From the NCBI GenBank assembly GCA_002429045.1, contig DIYM01000090.1, forward strand, positions 1 through 15,278: DNA of 15,278 nucleotides. Reading direction: 5' to 3'. Every line of letters starts with the position of its first letter. Position 1 is the stretch's first letter. Shown here piece by piece: positions 1 to 5,864 of the stretch. Under the pieces are notes generated by a model. It was not told where the DNA came from and did not search any database. It worked only from the letters and a program-made list of their open reading frames with translations. This DNA is from Phycisphaerales bacterium UBA6054. GTDB taxonomy: Bacteria > Planctomycetota > Phycisphaerae > Phycisphaerales > UBA1924. The position numbers and the translations under genes are program-made.

Positions 1-350
1 TCCATCGGTACAACGGTGTGCCCCCCCCGCCCGCCCGGGACGGCGGTGTCCAGATCCGAGAGCGTGGCGCGCTGGGCTTCCGCGAACACGCGGATCCGCT
101 CGGCGGTGCGCTCGAGCAACGCCCGCGTCGCGGCGTCGATCTCCCCGAGCGCCGACCTCAGCCCCTCGGGACCGACCACGAGGTCGTCGCCGGGGTTGAG
201 CTCACCGAACCGCTCCGCGTGGTCCCGCACCGCGGGCTCGCCGCGGGCGCGCACGTCATCGACGATCGCGCCCGCGCCGGACTGCGTCTCCGCATCGAAC
301 GGCGACGCGATGCCGCCGAGAATCCCGTCCGCTGTCACTGCACGGAGCAT
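1..350 (-). CDS. hisD: Histidinol dehydrogenase, N-terminal part (cut by window edge)
   Basis: HisD carries out the last two steps of histidine synthesis, the NAD-dependent oxidation of L-histidinol to L-histidine in the cytoplasm. Only the first ~116 residues are visible. Read on the minus strand from an ATG whose A is shared with the upstream TGA stop (TGATG, 1-nt overlap), the frame stays open to the edge. The protein begins MLRAVTADGILGGI. It then shows the family's N-terminal helical pattern: a VRARGEPAVRDHAERF stretch matching the usual 'VR..GD.AL.....FD', and further on a helix ending in 'RIRVFAEAQ', matching the 'I..FH..Q' motif. The NAD-binding and zinc sites lie beyond the edge. It is the last visible gene of the his operon. 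The identification rests on this pattern plus position. Confidence 0.87.
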   Translation of the reverse strand, partial: MLRAVTADGILGGIASPFDAETQSGAGAIVDDVRARGEPAVRDHAERFGELNPGDDLVVGPEGLRSALGEIDAATRALLERTAERIRVFAEAQRATLSDLDTAVPGGRGGHTVVPM

Positions 351-1624
351 CACGCGTTCTCCTCGGGTGCCGGCTTCGCGTTCCCCGGGCGCCGCGTGAC
401 CTTGAGCGACCGCCGATCGAGTTCCCGCTCTGCGTCCTCGAGTGTCAGCCCCCGCTGGCGGAGCTTGGCGATCGTGAAGTACAGCACGTCCGCCGCCTCG
501 TGGATCACGGACGGATCGGTCTCGGCTCCGATCAACTCGCGGGCTTCCTCGAGGATCTTCGCATCGAGCAGGCCCCGCTCGGTCATCAGGCGTTTGGTGT
601 ACGACCGGGAGTCTGTCCCCGCGGACTGGCGTTCGATACGCCGATCCAGTGCGCCGAGACCGCCGGCGGCGCCCCAGCAGGTCCGCGTTCCGAGATGGCA
701 GTTCCCACGCCCCCGCTGGCGCACCGTGAACCGCAGGCAGTCGCGATCGCAATCCCAATCAACACGCAAGAGTTCCTGGACATCGCCCGAGGTTTCCCCC
801 TTGACCCACAGGCCGCGCTGGCGCGATCGGTACACCCCGCGTCCCCGCGCGACCGCTTCGCGGATGCTCCCGCGGTCCGAGTACGCCATCCCGAGCGCCA
901 CGCCGCGCTCGTCGACGACGACCGTGGGAAGCAGGCCGTCTTCGCGGTCGGACCCGCCCGGTGCCGCGATCGCGTCCCCGAGGTCCATGCGCCCGGTGTA
1001 GAGCGCCATGCCGACCTGTGCGTCGCATCCGATGCGGTCCAGCTCAGCGATCTCTGCGGCGCTCGCGACGCCACCGGCCAGGGTCACGCGGGATCCGCCC
1101 GCAGCTTGGGCCAGCCGCCGCGCCATCCCGATGTCCGCGCCCCCGAGCCGCCCCTCCCGCTCGACCGTTGTGACCAGGAACCCGCCGACGGAGGCCCGCA
1201 ACGACTCCAGGCGCGCGAAGATCGTTTCGCCGGTCCGACGCGTCCAGCCGTGATCCACGACCTCCCCGTCGCGGGAGTCCAACGCCGCGATCGTTCGCTC
1301 GCGCGGGAGCTCGGAGAGCAGCCCGGGCGTCGCCGCGGTGCCGAGGATGATCTTGGACGCGCCCGCGTCCAGCCACCGGATCGCGGTATCGAGATCCCGG
1401 ATCCCCCCGCCCACGCGGCACGGGCCCATGCGGCACAGGTCCTCGATCACCCCGGCGTTCGAGCCTGTCCCCAGCGCCGCGTCGAGATCGATCACCGCCA
1501 CCTCGCCCGCGACCCGGAACCGCTCCATGATCGGGCGGGGATCGCCCGCGTCGATCTCCATCCGCTCGCCGCCCACGAGTTGCACGGCGTTCCCGCCCAT
1601 CAGGTCGATCGATGGCACAATCAC
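350..1624 (-). CDS. hisAIE: Trifunctional HisA-HisI-HisE fusion protein
   Basis: A 424-residue protein joining three enzymes of histidine synthesis. Residues 1-~222 are HisA (ProFAR isomerase, TIM barrel), with PSIDL near the N-terminus and the two expected catalytic aspartates D7 and D116 (in 'ALDSRDG'), plus GGGIR and GMALYTG phosphate-binding loops. Residues ~229-318 are HisI (phosphoribosyl-AMP cyclohydrolase): WVKGETSG at 273-280, metal ligands D291, C292, D293 and D295, and C309/C316 in CHLGTRTC. Residues ~322-405 are HisE (phosphoribosyl-ATP pyrophosphatase), with LLDAKILEEARE and HEAADVLYF. The start is GTG, overlapping the hisF stop by 4 nt (GTGA). The HisA part is slightly short (about 220 versus 240 residues) and has EREG where many HisA proteins have a DG motif. 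HisIE fusions are common; HisA joined to them is not. No separate hisA is present in the window. Confidence 0.93.
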   Translation of the reverse strand: MIVPSIDLMGGNAVQLVGGERMEIDAGDPRPIMERFRVAGEVAVIDLDAALGTGSNAGVIEDLCRMGPCRVGGGIRDLDTAIRWLDAGASKIILGTAATPGLLSELPRERTIAALDSRDGEVVDHGWTRRTGETIFARLESLRASVGGFLVTTVEREGRLGGADIGMARRLAQAAGGSRVTLAGGVASAAEIAELDRIGCDAQVGMALYTGRMDLGDAIAAPGGSDREDGLLPTVVVDERGVALGMAYSDRGSIREAVARGRGVYRSRQRGLWVKGETSGDVQELLRVDWDCDRDCLRFTVRQRGRGNCHLGTRTCWGAAGGLGALDRRIERQSAGTDSRSYTKRLMTERGLLDAKILEEARELIGAETDPSVIHEAADVLYFTIAKLRQRGLTLEDAERELDRRSLKVTRRPGNAKPAPEENA

Positions 1625-2388
1625 GACAGCCCCTCCATACGCACCGGCACACCGGCACGCTCAAGATCCCGTTTCACGTCTCTGACCGTCAGCACACCGT
1701 CGTGGAAGATCGACGCCGCGAGCACCGCGTCGGCGCCCGCGTCGCACGCCTCGGCCATGTGCCCCGGCCCGGACGCGCCGCCCGACGCCACCACCGGGAT
1801 CCGGACCGCCCCGGCGACCGCGCCGAGCAGGCCGAGGTCGTAGCCCGACCCGGTCCCGTCGCGGTCCCAGCTCGTCAGCAGGATCTCGCCCGCGCCCAGC
1901 GACGCGCATCGTTGGCTCCACGCCACGGCATCGATGCCGGTCCGGTGTGTGCCCGCGTTGGTCACGACCTCCCACCCCCCGGGGCCGGTCGCTGCCGCGT
2001 CGATCGCGACCACGCAGCACTGCACCCCGAACCGATCGGCGATCTCGCGCACCAGCCCGGGGTTCGCGACAGCCGCCGAGTTCACGCTGACACGGTCCGC
2101 GCCCGCGTCGAGCAGCCGCCCCGCGTCATCGCCCGTCCGAACACCCCCCCCGACCGTCACCGGGATCCCCACCGCGTGCCGGACCTCCGCCACGGTGCCG
2201 CACGCCGCGGCACGCTCTTCCGCCGTCGCGCTGACATCGAGCACCACGATCTCATCGGCGCCCTCCCGCTCGTACCGCTCGGCCAACTCCGCGGGATCAC
2301 CCGCATCCCGCAGGCCCTGGAACTTGACACCCTTCACCACACGCCCCCCCCGGACATCGAGGCATGGGATCACACGGACGGTCAGCAC
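1621..2388 (-). CDS. hisF: Imidazole glycerol phosphate synthase, cyclase subunit
   Basis: HisF is the TIM-barrel cyclase half of the HisFH complex. It uses ammonia delivered by HisH to turn PRFAR into imidazole glycerol phosphate and AICAR. The 255 residues match the usual length. The sequence starts VLTVRVIPCLDV (initiator GTG), with the first catalytic aspartate at D11. The second is in the VVAIDA motif near residue 129. VTVGGGVR, NSAAVANP, TSWDRDGTGSGYD and VVASGG are standard HisF loops. The GTG at 2388 was chosen because it places 'LTVR.IPCLDV' exactly at the family N-terminus. It lies inside the end of hisH, a 7-nt overlap (GTGCTGA), and hisF in turn overlaps hisAIE by 4 nt. Confidence 0.96.
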   Translation of the reverse strand: MLTVRVIPCLDVRGGRVVKGVKFQGLRDAGDPAELAERYEREGADEIVVLDVSATAEERAAACGTVAEVRHAVGIPVTVGGGVRTGDDAGRLLDAGADRVSVNSAAVANPGLVREIADRFGVQCCVVAIDAAATGPGGWEVVTNAGTHRTGIDAVAWSQRCASLGAGEILLTSWDRDGTGSGYDLGLLGAVAGAVRIPVVASGGASGPGHMAEACDAGADAVLAASIFHDGVLTVRDVKRDLERAGVPVRMEGLS

Positions 2389-2999
2389 GGCACACCCCCC
2401 GCGATCTCGATCCAACGCCCGAGCATGCCGGCGCCGAACGCGCCCGAGAGTTCGGGATGGAACTGGCACAGCACCACCGGGCCGCGTTCGATCGCCCCGA
2501 CGAACCGGTCGCCGTGCGTGGTCATCGCGCCACGCCACCCGACCGGCACCGCGTCGAGCTTGTACGAGTTGGCGTAGTACACCTCGCCGTTGCGCAGAAT
2601 ACGGCAGCCCGGGTCGGCCTCGATCCGGTTCCATCCCAGCTGGGGGACCGAGACCGAGCCCGGCAACGCCGTCGCGTTCGCGTCGATGACGCCCAGGCCC
2701 GCCACGCCGGGCGACTCGTCGCTCGACCCGGCGAACAGCTGCATCCCCAGGCAGATCCCCAGCGTCGGTCTGTTCTGATCGACCCGCCCGATGATCGCCC
2801 GATCGACACCCGTCGCCGACAGGCGCTCCACGCCCGCCGAGAAGGACCCGACGCCCGGGAGCACGACCATCGGCGCCCCCGCGATCGCGTCGGGATCATC
2901 GGAAAGCACGGCCCGGGTCCCGAGACGACCGAACGCCGCCACGACCGACGCGGTGTTCGCGGTCCCCGTGCGCACGATCGTGACCGTCGGCCCGCCCAT
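2382..2999 (-). CDS. hisH: Imidazole glycerol phosphate synthase, glutaminase subunit
   Basis: HisH is a class I glutamine amidotransferase that hydrolyses glutamine and channels ammonia to HisF. The 205 residues show the full triad: C83 in GICLGMQLF, and H181 with E183 in CQFHPELS. The oxyanion region PGVGSF sits at 48-53, and YYANSYKL (141-148) is the HisH version of the 'YFVHSY' motif. The frame is open further upstream, but the ATG at 2999 gives the normal N-terminus (MGGPTVTIVRTGTANTASV). It shares one base with the hisB stop (TGATG), fitting translational coupling. Its location directly before hisF fits a 1:1 complex. Confidence 0.95.
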   Translation of the reverse strand: MGGPTVTIVRTGTANTASVVAAFGRLGTRAVLSDDPDAIAGAPMVVLPGVGSFSAGVERLSATGVDRAIIGRVDQNRPTLGICLGMQLFAGSSDESPGVAGLGVIDANATALPGSVSVPQLGWNRIEADPGCRILRNGEVYYANSYKLDAVPVGWRGAMTTHGDRFVGAIERGPVVLCQFHPELSGAFGAGMLGRWIEIAGGVPC

Positions 3000-3583
3000 C
3001 AGAGCACCCCCTTCGTGCTGGGAACACCGTCCTCGCCGGTTATCGCGACCGCCTCCCGCAGGGCCATCGCCAGCGCTTTGAACGCGGCCTCGGCCTTGTG
3101 GTGATCGTTGGAACCCCTGAGCACATCGACGTGCACCGAGGCGCGCAGGCTGACCGTCAGGGACTGGAAAAAATGCGTGATATTCTCGCACGCGATGGCG
3201 CCGATCGAGTCACGGGCGAGCCCGAGATCGATCACCGGGGACGGGCGTCCCGACAGGTCGACCACCGCCCGAGCGAGCGCTTCGTCCATCGGCGCGTACG
3301 CCGACCCGAACCGCGCGATCCCCCGACGCTCGCCCAGCGCCACGTCGATCGCCGACCCGAGGGCCAGCGCGCAGTCCTCGGCCGTGTGGTGGTCGTCCAC
3401 CCCGAGATCGCCGCTGCAAGACAGCCCGATGTCGATCCGGGCGTGCTTGCCGAGCGCGTCGATCATGTGATCCAGGAAGCCGATGCCCGTGTCGACCGTG
3501 ACCGAGCCCGAGCCGTCCAATCCGACGGAAACACCGATCCGGGTCTCGTTGGTTGTGCGTTCGATGTTCGCCGTCCGGTTCAT
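2999..3583 (-). CDS. hisB: Imidazoleglycerol-phosphate dehydratase
   Basis: HisB (dehydratase only) removes water from imidazole glycerol phosphate to give imidazole acetol phosphate, using manganese. The protein is 194 residues, the normal monofunctional length. There is no histidinol-phosphatase domain of the enterobacterial type, so a separate phosphatase must exist elsewhere. The two repeated metal-binding motifs are clear: DDHHTAED at 63-70 and NDHHKAEAAFKA at 159-170. TGIGFLDHM at 32-40, YAPMDEAL at 96-103 and DLSGRPSP are also typical. The ATG was chosen because it starts just before the family's N-terminus (MNRTANIERTTNET) and overlaps the hisC stop by 4 nt (ATGA); the longer open frame upstream is hisC read in another frame. 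Confidence 0.96.
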   Translation of the reverse strand: MNRTANIERTTNETRIGVSVGLDGSGSVTVDTGIGFLDHMIDALGKHARIDIGLSCSGDLGVDDHHTAEDCALALGSAIDVALGERRGIARFGSAYAPMDEALARAVVDLSGRPSPVIDLGLARDSIGAIACENITHFFQSLTVSLRASVHVDVLRGSNDHHKAEAAFKALAMALREAVAITGEDGVPSTKGVL

Positions 3584-4650
3584 CGGGCCCCCTCTCGCGT
3601 CCGCAACACCGCCGACAACCCCTCGGTCAGGCGGGCAAAGTCCGCCGGGTCGCCCGGGCATCCGATCCGCAGCCATCCATGCATCGCGGGGTCCGCGAAC
3701 CGCTTGACCCGGATGCCGCGTTCGCCCAGCGCCCTCCAGACCGATTCGGCGTCGCCGAACCGCGCGAGCAGAAAGTTCGCCTGGCTCTCGAGCACCTCGG
3801 CGCCACCGGATCGAAGCAGCGACGCCATCTCGCGCCGTTCCAGGCGGACACGGTCGAGACCGGCCCGGACCGAATCGGGCGGGATACCCAGCGCCGCCCC
3901 CCCCGCCGCCAGGGAGAGCGCCGAGCACGGGAACGGCCCCCCCGCCGCACGCATCGCATCGACGACGTGCCTGGGACCGACCGCGTACCCGAGCCGCAAC
4001 CCCGCGAGCCCGTAGGCCTTTGAGAACGTCCGCACGATCACCGCGTTGGGGAGCGACAAAGCCGTCCCCGTCAGGTCCACGTCGGCGAACTCCGTGTACG
4101 CCAGATCGACCATCAGCAAGACGCCCGGCAGCGACCGGCCGAGATGTGTCAGCGCCTCGGGGGAAACCACCGCCCCGGTCGGGTTGTTGGGTGACACCAC
4201 CGCGACGCATCGCGTGGTGTCGTCGCACGAATCGATGACCCGTTGCACGGGGAACACCCCGCCCATCCAAGGCACGCGTTTGACGGCGCCGCCCGCGAGG
4301 CCCGCCGAACGCGCGATCATCTCGAAGCTCGGCGTCGGGAGCACGATCGAATCCCCTGGGCCAAGGCAGATCCTGCAGATCCGATCGATGGCGTCGTCGC
4401 CGCCGTTGGTGACGACGACGCCATCTTGTTCAACACCAAGCCGCCCGGCAAGCTCGGATTCGAGCGCCGAAGCGTCGGGGTACCGGCGCACCCCGCGGGC
4501 TCCGAGCGAACGCGCGACGCCCGCGAGCCAGGCGTCGGACACCAGCGGCGCGCCCTCGTTGAGATCCAGCAGGAGGTCGTTGGGCCCGCTCCGCGCCGGG
4601 GCGGCGTAGGGCTTCACGCCCCGCATCGACGGCTTGACCAGCGCGTTCAC
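3580..4650 (-). CDS. hisC: Histidinol-phosphate aminotransferase
   Basis: A PLP-dependent class I/II aminotransferase that converts imidazole acetol phosphate to histidinol phosphate with glutamate. Its 356 residues fit the family. Recognisable parts are LDLNEGAP (29-36), RYPDASALESEL (56-67), VVTNGGDDAIDR (79-90, where many relatives have 'GSDE'), SPNNPTG (153-159), the PLP aspartate and tyrosine in VDLAYTEF (181-188), and the Schiff-base lysine K211 in RTFSKAYGLAGLRLGY. The C-terminal substrate-binding arginine is probably in WLRIGCPG. The start is GTG and overlaps the hisG stop by 4 nt (GTGA). It could act on other aromatic substrates, but its place between hisG and hisB makes the histidine role near certain. 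Confidence 0.95.
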   Translation of the reverse strand: MNALVKPSMRGVKPYAAPARSGPNDLLLDLNEGAPLVSDAWLAGVARSLGARGVRRYPDASALESELAGRLGVEQDGVVVTNGGDDAIDRICRICLGPGDSIVLPTPSFEMIARSAGLAGGAVKRVPWMGGVFPVQRVIDSCDDTTRCVAVVSPNNPTGAVVSPEALTHLGRSLPGVLLMVDLAYTEFADVDLTGTALSLPNAVIVRTFSKAYGLAGLRLGYAVGPRHVVDAMRAAGGPFPCSALSLAAGGAALGIPPDSVRAGLDRVRLERREMASLLRSGGAEVLESQANFLLARFGDAESVWRALGERGIRVKRFADPAMHGWLRIGCPGDPADFARLTEGLSAVLRTREGAR

Positions 4651-5522
4651 GGCACGAGCCTCGCGATCTCCGTCACGATGATGTCCGTCCCGCCGCGTGC
4701 TCTGATCTCCGGGATCAGCTCGGCGAGCGACTCACGAGGCGCGGCGATCTTCACGGCATACCCCGCGTCGCCTCCGAGCACCGAGACCGTCGGGCGGCGC
4801 ATGCTCGGCAGTACCCCGACCACCGCGTCGAGCTTCTCGCTGCTGACGTTCAGCTCGAGCATCATCCGACCCCGCGCGTCCAGCACCGAGCCGAGCAGCA
4901 GCACGAACCGGTCGATCGCCTGCTTCTTGATCGGGTTCTCCAGGGCGGCCGGGTTCGCCCACAGGCGTGTGGTCGAGCGGAGGATCTCCGACACGATCTC
5001 CAGACCGTTCGCGCGGAGCGTGTCGCCCGTCTGCGTGACGTCCACGATGCAGTCGGCGTCGTCTGGCGGGAAGACCTCGGTGGCGCCGCGGCTTTTCACA
5101 AAGGCCGCGTCGAGCCCGGTGCCCTCGATCCAACCCCGGGTGATGGCTTCGTACTCGGACGCGACGACCAGCTTCCGGTCCGTGGGCAGCGCGCCGTCGA
5201 CCAGCAGTTCTTTGGGCGCCGCCGCGACGAGGCGGACCGGATCGAAGCCCAGGTCCAGCAGCTCGACCAGCTCGACGCCCAGCTCGGTGACCCAATCCAC
5301 GCCGCCGAATCCAAGATCACGCGTGCCGCTGTGCATCATCTCGAGCGCGTTCTGGGGCTTGAGGATCTTGGCGTCGAAGCCGGGCAGCGAGAGCCTGGGG
5401 CGGTATCCGCGGCTCGACAGACCGAGCTCGATGCCCGCGTCCTTGAGCAGCCTGAACACACGCTCCTGCATGCGTCCCTTGGGCAGCGCGAGCTTCACGA
5501 TGTCGTTCGATTCGGTGACCAT
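4647..5522 (-). CDS. hisG: ATP phosphoribosyltransferase, long form with regulatory domain
   Basis: HisG condenses ATP with PRPP in the committed step of histidine synthesis. The 291 residues make it the long, self-sufficient form (HisG-L): a two-lobed catalytic part to about residue 215, and a C-terminal ACT-like domain that in this family binds histidine for feedback inhibition. LALPKGRM (11-18), the SGTRDLGFGGVDW region (65-77) and the PRPP loop DVTQTGDTLRANGL (161-174) are clear. No hisZ partner is needed or seen. The ATG has no strong Shine-Dalgarno site. It is the first structural gene of the operon, 172 nt after the end of the leader peptide and 119 nt after the terminator hairpin, so it appears controlled both by attenuation and by feedback. 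Confidence 0.96.
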   Translation of the reverse strand: MVTESNDIVKLALPKGRMQERVFRLLKDAGIELGLSSRGYRPRLSLPGFDAKILKPQNALEMMHSGTRDLGFGGVDWVTELGVELVELLDLGFDPVRLVAAAPKELLVDGALPTDRKLVVASEYEAITRGWIEGTGLDAAFVKSRGATEVFPPDDADCIVDVTQTGDTLRANGLEIVSEILRSTTRLWANPAALENPIKKQAIDRFVLLLGSVLDARGRMMLELNVSSEKLDAVVGVLPSMRRPTVSVLGGDAGYAVKIAAPRESLAELIPEIRARGGTDIIVTEIARLVP

Positions 5523-5541
5523 GCTGATGCGTCCGTTCTTG

Positions 5542-5555
5542 GGCTCCGCGGAGCC
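5542..5555. repeat. 14-bp perfect palindrome just upstream of hisG
   Basis: GGCTCCGCGGAGCC reads the same on both strands and lies 20-33 nt before the hisG ATG. As RNA it could form a short GC hairpin near the ribosome entry site; as DNA it could be a dimeric protein site. No function is established. Confidence 0.4.
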
Positions 5556-5641
5556 GGGTTGGGAGTCTCGTTTTCGTGCGAGCGGCGTCCCGGGGATGCA
5601 TCGGCGGGTTGTTTGGGCCCTGAACCTGGCCCGGAAACAAC

Positions 5642-5665
5642 AACGCCGGCCCGGGGGCCGGCGTT
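5642..5665 (-). terminator. his leader terminator (attenuator hairpin)
   Basis: A perfect inverted repeat with 11-nt arms (AACGCCGGCCC / GGGCCGGCGTT on the plus strand) and a 2-nt centre; in practice the innermost pairs would open to form the loop. Read on the minus strand, the stem is followed at once by GTTGTTT, a T-rich tract expected of an intrinsic terminator; on the plus strand no T-run follows. It lies 29 nt after the stop of the histidine-rich leader peptide and before hisG, with no other minus-strand gene upstream to terminate. It is therefore read as the regulated terminator of the his operon. Confidence 0.8.
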
Positions 5666-5718
5666 CCGTCTGTCAGGCCTGATGGGGTCTCAGGTCAGCG
5701 CGACAGCGTCATCCGGCC
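5656..5718 (-). promoter_or_regulatory. Candidate his antiterminator structure
   Basis: In the leader transcript GGCCGG (5713-5718) can pair with CCGGCC (5656-5661, the ascending arm of the terminator), and CTGTC (5702-5706) with GACAG (5670-5674). Inside that, CCTGA (5690-5694) pairs with TCAGG (5678-5682) around a 7-nt loop. This fold and the terminator use the same bases and exclude each other. A ribosome stalled at the His codons (5723-5763) would leave the 5' arm free and favour this fold. A ribosome finishing the leader at 5695 would cover the arm and favour termination. Pairings were found by eye; no energies were calculated. Confidence 0.6.
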
Positions 5719-5778
5719 ATCCACATGGGCGTGGACGTGGGCGGCGTGATGATGCTGATGGTGCCGAACGAGTTTCAT
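5695..5778 (-). CDS. hisL: his operon leader peptide
   Basis: A 27-codon open frame, ATG to TGA, beginning MKLVRHHQHHHAAHVHAH. Eight of residues 6-18 are histidine (6, 7, 9, 10, 11, 14, 16, 18), using both CAC and CAT. The frame ends 29 nt before the terminator hairpin and 172 nt before hisG. In enterobacteria the HisL peptide has a run of His codons; when charged tRNA-His is scarce the ribosome stalls there and the operon is transcribed. This frame has the same composition, position and downstream RNA elements, though the His codons are interrupted by Gln, Ala and Val. The sequence is not related to enterobacterial HisL outside the His codons. The peptide itself has no expected function. No Shine-Dalgarno site is visible; a TAnnnT hexamer 8 nt upstream suggests a leaderless or nearly leaderless start. 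Confidence 0.88.
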   Translation of the reverse strand: MKLVRHHQHHHAAHVHAHVDGRMTLSR

Positions 5779-5786
5779 GCGTTGGC

Positions 5787-5816
5787 AGGCTAGGCGCGGT
5801 CAAGACCAAGAGGCAA
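5787..5816 (-). promoter_or_regulatory. Candidate his operon promoter
   Basis: On the minus strand TTGCCT (5811-5816) and TAGCCT (5787-5792) are separated by 18 nt, resembling a weak -35/-10 pair. The -10 ends 8 nt before the leader peptide ATG, so transcription would start at or next to that codon. Both hexamers are only partial matches to consensus. Confidence 0.4.
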
Positions 5817-5864
5817 GAGCCGGACTCTACGATCGCTCCGTGGGTCTCAGCGGGAGGAATGGGC

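Noticed and set aside
500..1843. Plus-strand open frame across the hisAIE gene
   Set aside because: Arg/Pro/Ala-rich translation without motifs, opposite three clear enzyme domains.
3000..3191. N-terminal extension of HisH
   Set aside because: The frame is open upstream of 2999 but lies inside hisB, lacks family similarity, and the ATG at 2999 gives the normal HisH start.
3584..4270. N-terminal extension of HisB
   Set aside because: It is hisC read in another frame; the ATG at 3583 matches the family N-terminus and the 4-nt overlap pattern.
5673..5682. TCAGGCCTGA palindrome as a separate operator
   Set aside because: It is largely accounted for by the antiterminator segments of the his leader and there is no independent support.
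5331..5858. Long N-terminal extension of the SDR protein
   Set aside because: Read-through of an open frame over the his leader and hisG; the Shine-Dalgarno site at 5852-5857 and SDR family length support a start at 5865.
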